NCBI RefSeq assembly: GCF_000826645.1
Contig: NZ_JXJP01000001.1
Location: forward strand, 434,001-498,000
Direction of reading: 5' to 3'
DNA from: Psychroserpens mesophilus
GTDB taxonomy: Bacteria; Bacteroidota; Bacteroidia; Flavobacteriales; Flavobacteriaceae
Length of the DNA stretch: 64,000 nt
The position numbers and the translations under genes are program-made. Positions 61,066 to 64,000 of the stretch are shown here, piece after piece (within the stretch, counting starts at the first letter, position 1; the number at the start of each line of letters is the position of its first letter). The notes below the pieces were generated by a model. It had not been told where the DNA came from and made no database searches. It was given only the letters and a program-made list of their open reading frames with translations.

Positions 61066-62061
61066 ATGAAGCCAATTAAATTTTTAATTTTACTATTGCT
61101 GATGTTCTCTTGTAAAGAGGAGTCCAAACAAGTTCAATTATCCTTAGAAAACACCAAAATTTCTGGACCCGTTTTTGGGACTTCATTTTCTGTGATATAT
61201 AATTCTGAAAAAGATTACTCGAAGCAGTTTGACAGTTTGTTCGCAGTCGTTAATCAATCTTTGTCGACTTACATTCCAGATTCAGATATTTCAAAGTTGA
61301 ATCGCAATGAGCCTGTTAATATAGATAAGCATTTTGAATCCGTATTTTCGGCCTCGAAAAAAATTTATAAAACTACTGAAGGTGCTTTTGATCCAACCAT
61401 TGGTGATGTAGTAAATGCATGGAGTTTTGGAGCTGATAAAAATAAATTTCTAACCGATAGTACCACCATCGACAGCCTCATGCGTTTTGTAGGTTTTGAT
61501 AAGGTGAAGATGATAGATCATAAAATAAAAAAACACCCACAAACTTATCTCGAGTTCAATGCCATTGCAAAAGGCTATGGTGTTGATGTGATTGCAGATT
61601 TTCTTGAAGATAAAAATATCAGTAATTATCTTGTTGAAATAGGAGGAGAGATTCGTGCTAACGGAATCAATATCGAAAAAGAATCGCCTTGGCGAGTCGG
61701 ATTGGATGAACCTCGTTTTGATGGCGAGCAATCGGTTTTAAAAGCTATTACGCTTTCAAATGTAGGAATGGCAACTTCAGGAACCTATAGAAAATTTAAA
61801 ACAGACGAACAGGGCAATCGCTATGCTCACATAATAGACACGAAAACAGGTTATCCAAGTAAAACGAATATTTTAAGTGTGTCTGTTATTGCTGAAGATT
61901 GTATGACTGCTGATGCTTATGCTACAGCGTTTCAAGCGATGGGAATCGAAAAAGTCACTGAGTTTTTAAAATCACATCCAGAATTAAAAGTATTCATGGT
62001 TTTTGAGAACGAAAACCAAGAGTTTGAAACAATTAACTTAAATCATTTTCCAAAAGAATAG
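61066..62061 (+). CDS. apbE: FAD:protein FMN transferase (ApbE)
   Basis: Periplasmic flavin transferase of 331 residues that splits FAD and attaches FMN to Thr in S/D-G-A-T-type motifs, including in NqrC and NqrB. Signal peptide MKPIKFLILLLLMFSC with a lipobox (Cys16/17) makes it a lipoprotein, as usual in Bacteroidota. Motifs: GTSFSVIYN, FDPTIGDVVNAWSFG, YLEFNAIAKGYGVDVIADFL, NYLVEIGGEIRANG, MATSGTYRKFKTDEQGNRYAH with the Mg/FAD site, and MTADAYATAFQAMG. Its genetic distance from nqr is only about 3 kb, and the substrates are present in the window. Confidence 0.94.
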   Translation: MKPIKFLILLLLMFSCKEESKQVQLSLENTKISGPVFGTSFSVIYNSEKDYSKQFDSLFAVVNQSLSTYIPDSDISKLNRNEPVNIDKHFESVFSASKKIYKTTEGAFDPTIGDVVNAWSFGADKNKFLTDSTTIDSLMRFVGFDKVKMIDHKIKKHPQTYLEFNAIAKGYGVDVIADFLEDKNISNYLVEIGGEIRANGINIEKESPWRVGLDEPRFDGEQSVLKAITLSNVGMATSGTYRKFKTDEQGNRYAHIIDTKTGYPSKTNILSVSVIAEDCMTADAYATAFQAMGIEKVTEFLKSHPELKVFMVFENENQEFETINLNHFPKE

Positions 62062-62099
62062 TATTCATAATTTTGTATATTTAGCATAAATGTCTAAAT

Positions 62100-63614
62100 A
62101 TGAATAAATTACTACCATTGTTATTCGCTTTCCCATTTCTGTGTTTTAGCCAATGTCCACCTACTGGAGGCACGTTTACATCACAAGCCCAAATAGATGC
62201 TTTAGCTATAGATTATCCTAACTGTACAGAAGTTGGTTACTTTTTTATTTCTGGTGATGATATAACAGATTTAAGTGGGCTGAGCCAGATAGAATCATGT
62301 ACGTATTTTTCAATTAGTGGTAATCTTGTTTTACAAAATACTATTGGTTTAAACCCTAATTTATTCATACGTTATGTTGAAGGTACTGGGACTTCATTTG
62401 ATATTAATAACAATGCGTCATTATTGACTATTGATGGTTTAGAAAATTTTGTTTGTGGATCTGGTTTTGAAAGTTCTTTTAGTATTAGTGATAATCCTAT
62501 GTTAACTAGTGTTGAAGGTGCTCCAAACTCCTTTAGTCCTTTAACATGGTTTTATATTGATAACAATGATTCGCTAATTAATTTGAATGGTTTAGAAAAT
62601 TATGGTGCAGGAGAATTTACATCGATTTCAGATAATGATAGTCTTATTGATTTAACTGGTCTTCACGAAATTAATGGAGAAATTATAAGTATATCAGATA
62701 ATGATAACCTTCAAACTCTAAATGGTACTATGTTCAGTGGTTTTGAAGATTATCTATATATAGAGAATAATCTTAGCCTAACTGATATCAGTGGTATATG
62801 GGCTGGAGATTGGTTGGTTTATGATCTAGTAATTAGAAATAATCCAAATTTATCAATGTGTAGTTCAGAAAATGTCTGCAATTTTTTTACGAGTAATATT
62901 GAAGAATATGAAATGTTACGTGGAACTTTTGAAAACAACGCTCCAGGATGTAATAGTGTTTTTGAAGCAGAATATGGTTGTGGTGTTAATTCAAATGATA
63001 ATTGTGGATATACACCTTATTTATTGACTATAGGAGAAACCATAACAGCTAATAATGAATTTGCGACGACATCTTCGCAAACACCTAGTTGCAATGACAT
63101 TGCGAATCGCAAGGATGTTTGGTTTGTATTTGACTCAGAAGATAATACGATTATTGATGTTTTTGTTCAAGCAGGCTTTTATTTACAACTTTGGGAAGGA
63201 GACTATTGTGGCGATATAACGCAAGTAGACAATGCTTGTGGTACGCAACTTATTGATATTTCAGTTACTATGGAAACACGATATTACATCCAAGTCTGGA
63301 ATGATGATACTGTAGATAGAGGAGGTTCAAGCTGGTTTGATCTTACAGTTCAAGATGCAAGCTTATCAACTCAAGAGTTTCAACTGGCAGAGGTTAAATT
63401 ATTTCCTAATCCAGTAAACGATGTTTTACATATGCAATCAAATTCAATAATGGAAAATGTTGAAATTTTTAATCTTTTAGGACAGAGAATTAAAGCGTTT
63501 ACTTTTGAACCAAATAACAATACAATCGATATGTCTGCCTTAACTGATGGCATTTATCTGGTACAATTAAGCGTGAATGGGAACGAACTGACCTATAAAG
63601 TGATTAAAGATTAG
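62100..63614 (+). CDS. Secreted T9SS cargo with receptor-L/leucine-rich-like repeats
   Basis: Exported protein of 504 residues: MNKLLPLLFAFPFLCFSQ signal peptide, a repeated region (about 30-250) with units such as ITDLSGLSQIES, LTSVEGAPNSF, LINLNGLENYGAG, LIDLTGLHEIN and LTDISGI, which resemble leucine-rich or receptor-L solenoids. A beta-sandwich domain follows (about 290-420; DVWFVFDSEDNTIIDVFV), and the protein ends with a T9SS type-A sorting domain (EVKLFPNPVNDVLHMQS ... ALTDGIYLVQLSVNGNELTYKV). Probably a surface-exposed or released binding protein. It ends 3 bases before the stop of the convergent methyltransferase gene. Confidence 0.8.
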   Translation: MNKLLPLLFAFPFLCFSQCPPTGGTFTSQAQIDALAIDYPNCTEVGYFFISGDDITDLSGLSQIESCTYFSISGNLVLQNTIGLNPNLFIRYVEGTGTSFDINNNASLLTIDGLENFVCGSGFESSFSISDNPMLTSVEGAPNSFSPLTWFYIDNNDSLINLNGLENYGAGEFTSISDNDSLIDLTGLHEINGEIISISDNDNLQTLNGTMFSGFEDYLYIENNLSLTDISGIWAGDWLVYDLVIRNNPNLSMCSSENVCNFFTSNIEEYEMLRGTFENNAPGCNSVFEAEYGCGVNSNDNCGYTPYLLTIGETITANNEFATTSSQTPSCNDIANRKDVWFVFDSEDNTIIDVFVQAGFYLQLWEGDYCGDITQVDNACGTQLIDISVTMETRYYIQVWNDDTVDRGGSSWFDLTVQDASLSTQEFQLAEVKLFPNPVNDVLHMQSNSIMENVEIFNLLGQRIKAFTFEPNNNTIDMSALTDGIYLVQLSVNGNELTYKVIKD

Positions 63615-63617
63615 CTT

Positions 63618-64000
63618 TTATTTGTAAACCACAGGAATAATTTCACCTTTAGCTAAGCAATACTTAATAACATTTTCTTCGGAAAGTTGAGTTGTATAAT
63701 CAACTTCCTCAACTTGAAATCCGATGCTTCGGAGTTTATCAAAATAATCACGACCATAGACACGAACATGATCGTATTGACCAAAGATTTTTGCGCGCTC
63801 ATCTTTATTTGTTATAGAATCATCTTCAAAGGTTTTTTCTCTAGATAAATCTTGCGGAATTTGAAAAATACCATAACCTCCAGGCTTCATCACACGATGC
63901 AATTCTTGCATAGCTTTCGTGTCATCTGGAATGTGTTCTAACACATGATTACATAAAATTACATCGTAGCTTTCATCATCAAACGGAAGGTTACAAATGT
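63618..64000 (-). CDS. SAM-dependent methyltransferase, class I (5' end beyond the window)
   Basis: The gene is truncated by the window edge. The reading frame is open to 64000 and encodes (from the edge) ICNLPFDDESYDVILCNHVL followed by EHIPDDTKAMQELHRVMKPG, which is motifs II-III of class I methyltransferases. The C-terminal part KPGGYGIFQIPQDLSREKT and GQYDHVRVYGRDYFDKL follow, resembling sugar or quinone methyltransferases of the Methyltransf_11/23 type. The SAM-binding motif I must lie beyond the window. The substrate is unknown. At least 127 residues are seen, ending in IIPVVYK. Confidence 0.85.
   Translation of the reverse strand, partial: ICNLPFDDESYDVILCNHVLEHIPDDTKAMQELHRVMKPGGYGIFQIPQDLSREKTFEDDSITNKDERAKIFGQYDHVRVYGRDYFDKLRSIGFQVEEVDYTTQLSEENVIKYCLAKGEIIPVVYK

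Noticed and set aside
63618-63944. Methyltransferase start at TTG 63944
   Set aside because: The reading frame stays open and conserved to the window edge (ICNLPFDDESYDVILCNHVL), so the real start is outside.
1-64000. CRISPR array, insertion sequence, prophage or integrative element
   Set aside because: No regularly spaced repeats, transposase, integrase or phage structural genes were found.

Overview
The window is an AT-rich stretch of a Bacteroidota chromosome, almost certainly family Flavobacteriaceae and probably marine. The evidence is a short primary sigma factor of about 287 residues, promoters of the TAnnTTTG (-7) type, very few Shine-Dalgarno sites, TamL and type IX secretion (T9SS) components with cargo carrying C-terminal sorting domains, lipoproteins with the lipobox near residues 17-25, and a six-gene Na+-translocating NADH:quinone reductase operon. 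I saw no rRNA, tRNA, CRISPR array, insertion sequence or prophage.

Layout. 1-7.9 kb is one end of an exopolysaccharide locus: an MBOAT O-acyltransferase with an SGNH-like partner, UDP-GlcNAc 2-epimerase, a WecA-type priming transferase, a Wza-like lipoprotein and a Wzc-like tyrosine autokinase. 7.9-14.3 kb runs leftward: rpe, rpoD, a small hypothetical, a GT2 polysaccharide synthase-like protein, an ECF sigma factor with an overlapping anti-sigma/beta-barrel protein, and a small lipoprotein. 14.4-29.1 kb is also leftward: pnp, rpsO, a very large T9SS-exported hydrolase, a tandem triplet of mosaic lipoproteins with an outer-membrane protein, another T9SS cargo, accD, fbaA and tamL.

29.1-43.6 kb is mixed: a SpoU-type RNA methyltransferase, the T9SS plug protein, divergent cysteine dioxygenase and PLP decarboxylase (a probable hypotaurine route), apaG, an LRAT-like putative cysteine hydrolase, pruA, a second secreted hydrolase paralogous to the first, an Omp28/TlpA/beta-barrel cluster, and rsmG. 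43.7-52.1 kb holds a fatty acid desaturase, an aspartate-type aminotransferase, an NAD(P)-binding protein, two tiny membrane proteins, TrkH-TrkA potassium uptake, ubiE and porT. 52.3-58.4 kb is nqrABCDEF. The right end holds small membrane and lipoproteins, a 125-residue protein coupled to apbE (which should flavinylate NqrC and NqrB), another T9SS cargo and the 3' part of a methyltransferase gene.

Themes. Genes for T9SS (plug, PorT), its cargo (four proteins with sorting domains), outer-membrane assembly (TamL) and surface lipoproteins are scattered among housekeeping genes. The genome is compact: three convergent gene pairs share a palindromic TTAA as both stop codons. The best candidates for undescribed biology are the paired secreted GPSMGG hydrolases, the mosaic lipoprotein triplet, the anti-sigma/barrel protein, the LRAT-like protein, and the dispersed hairpins in and after the nqr operon. 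All family names are from recognition of sequence motifs; no database search was run.
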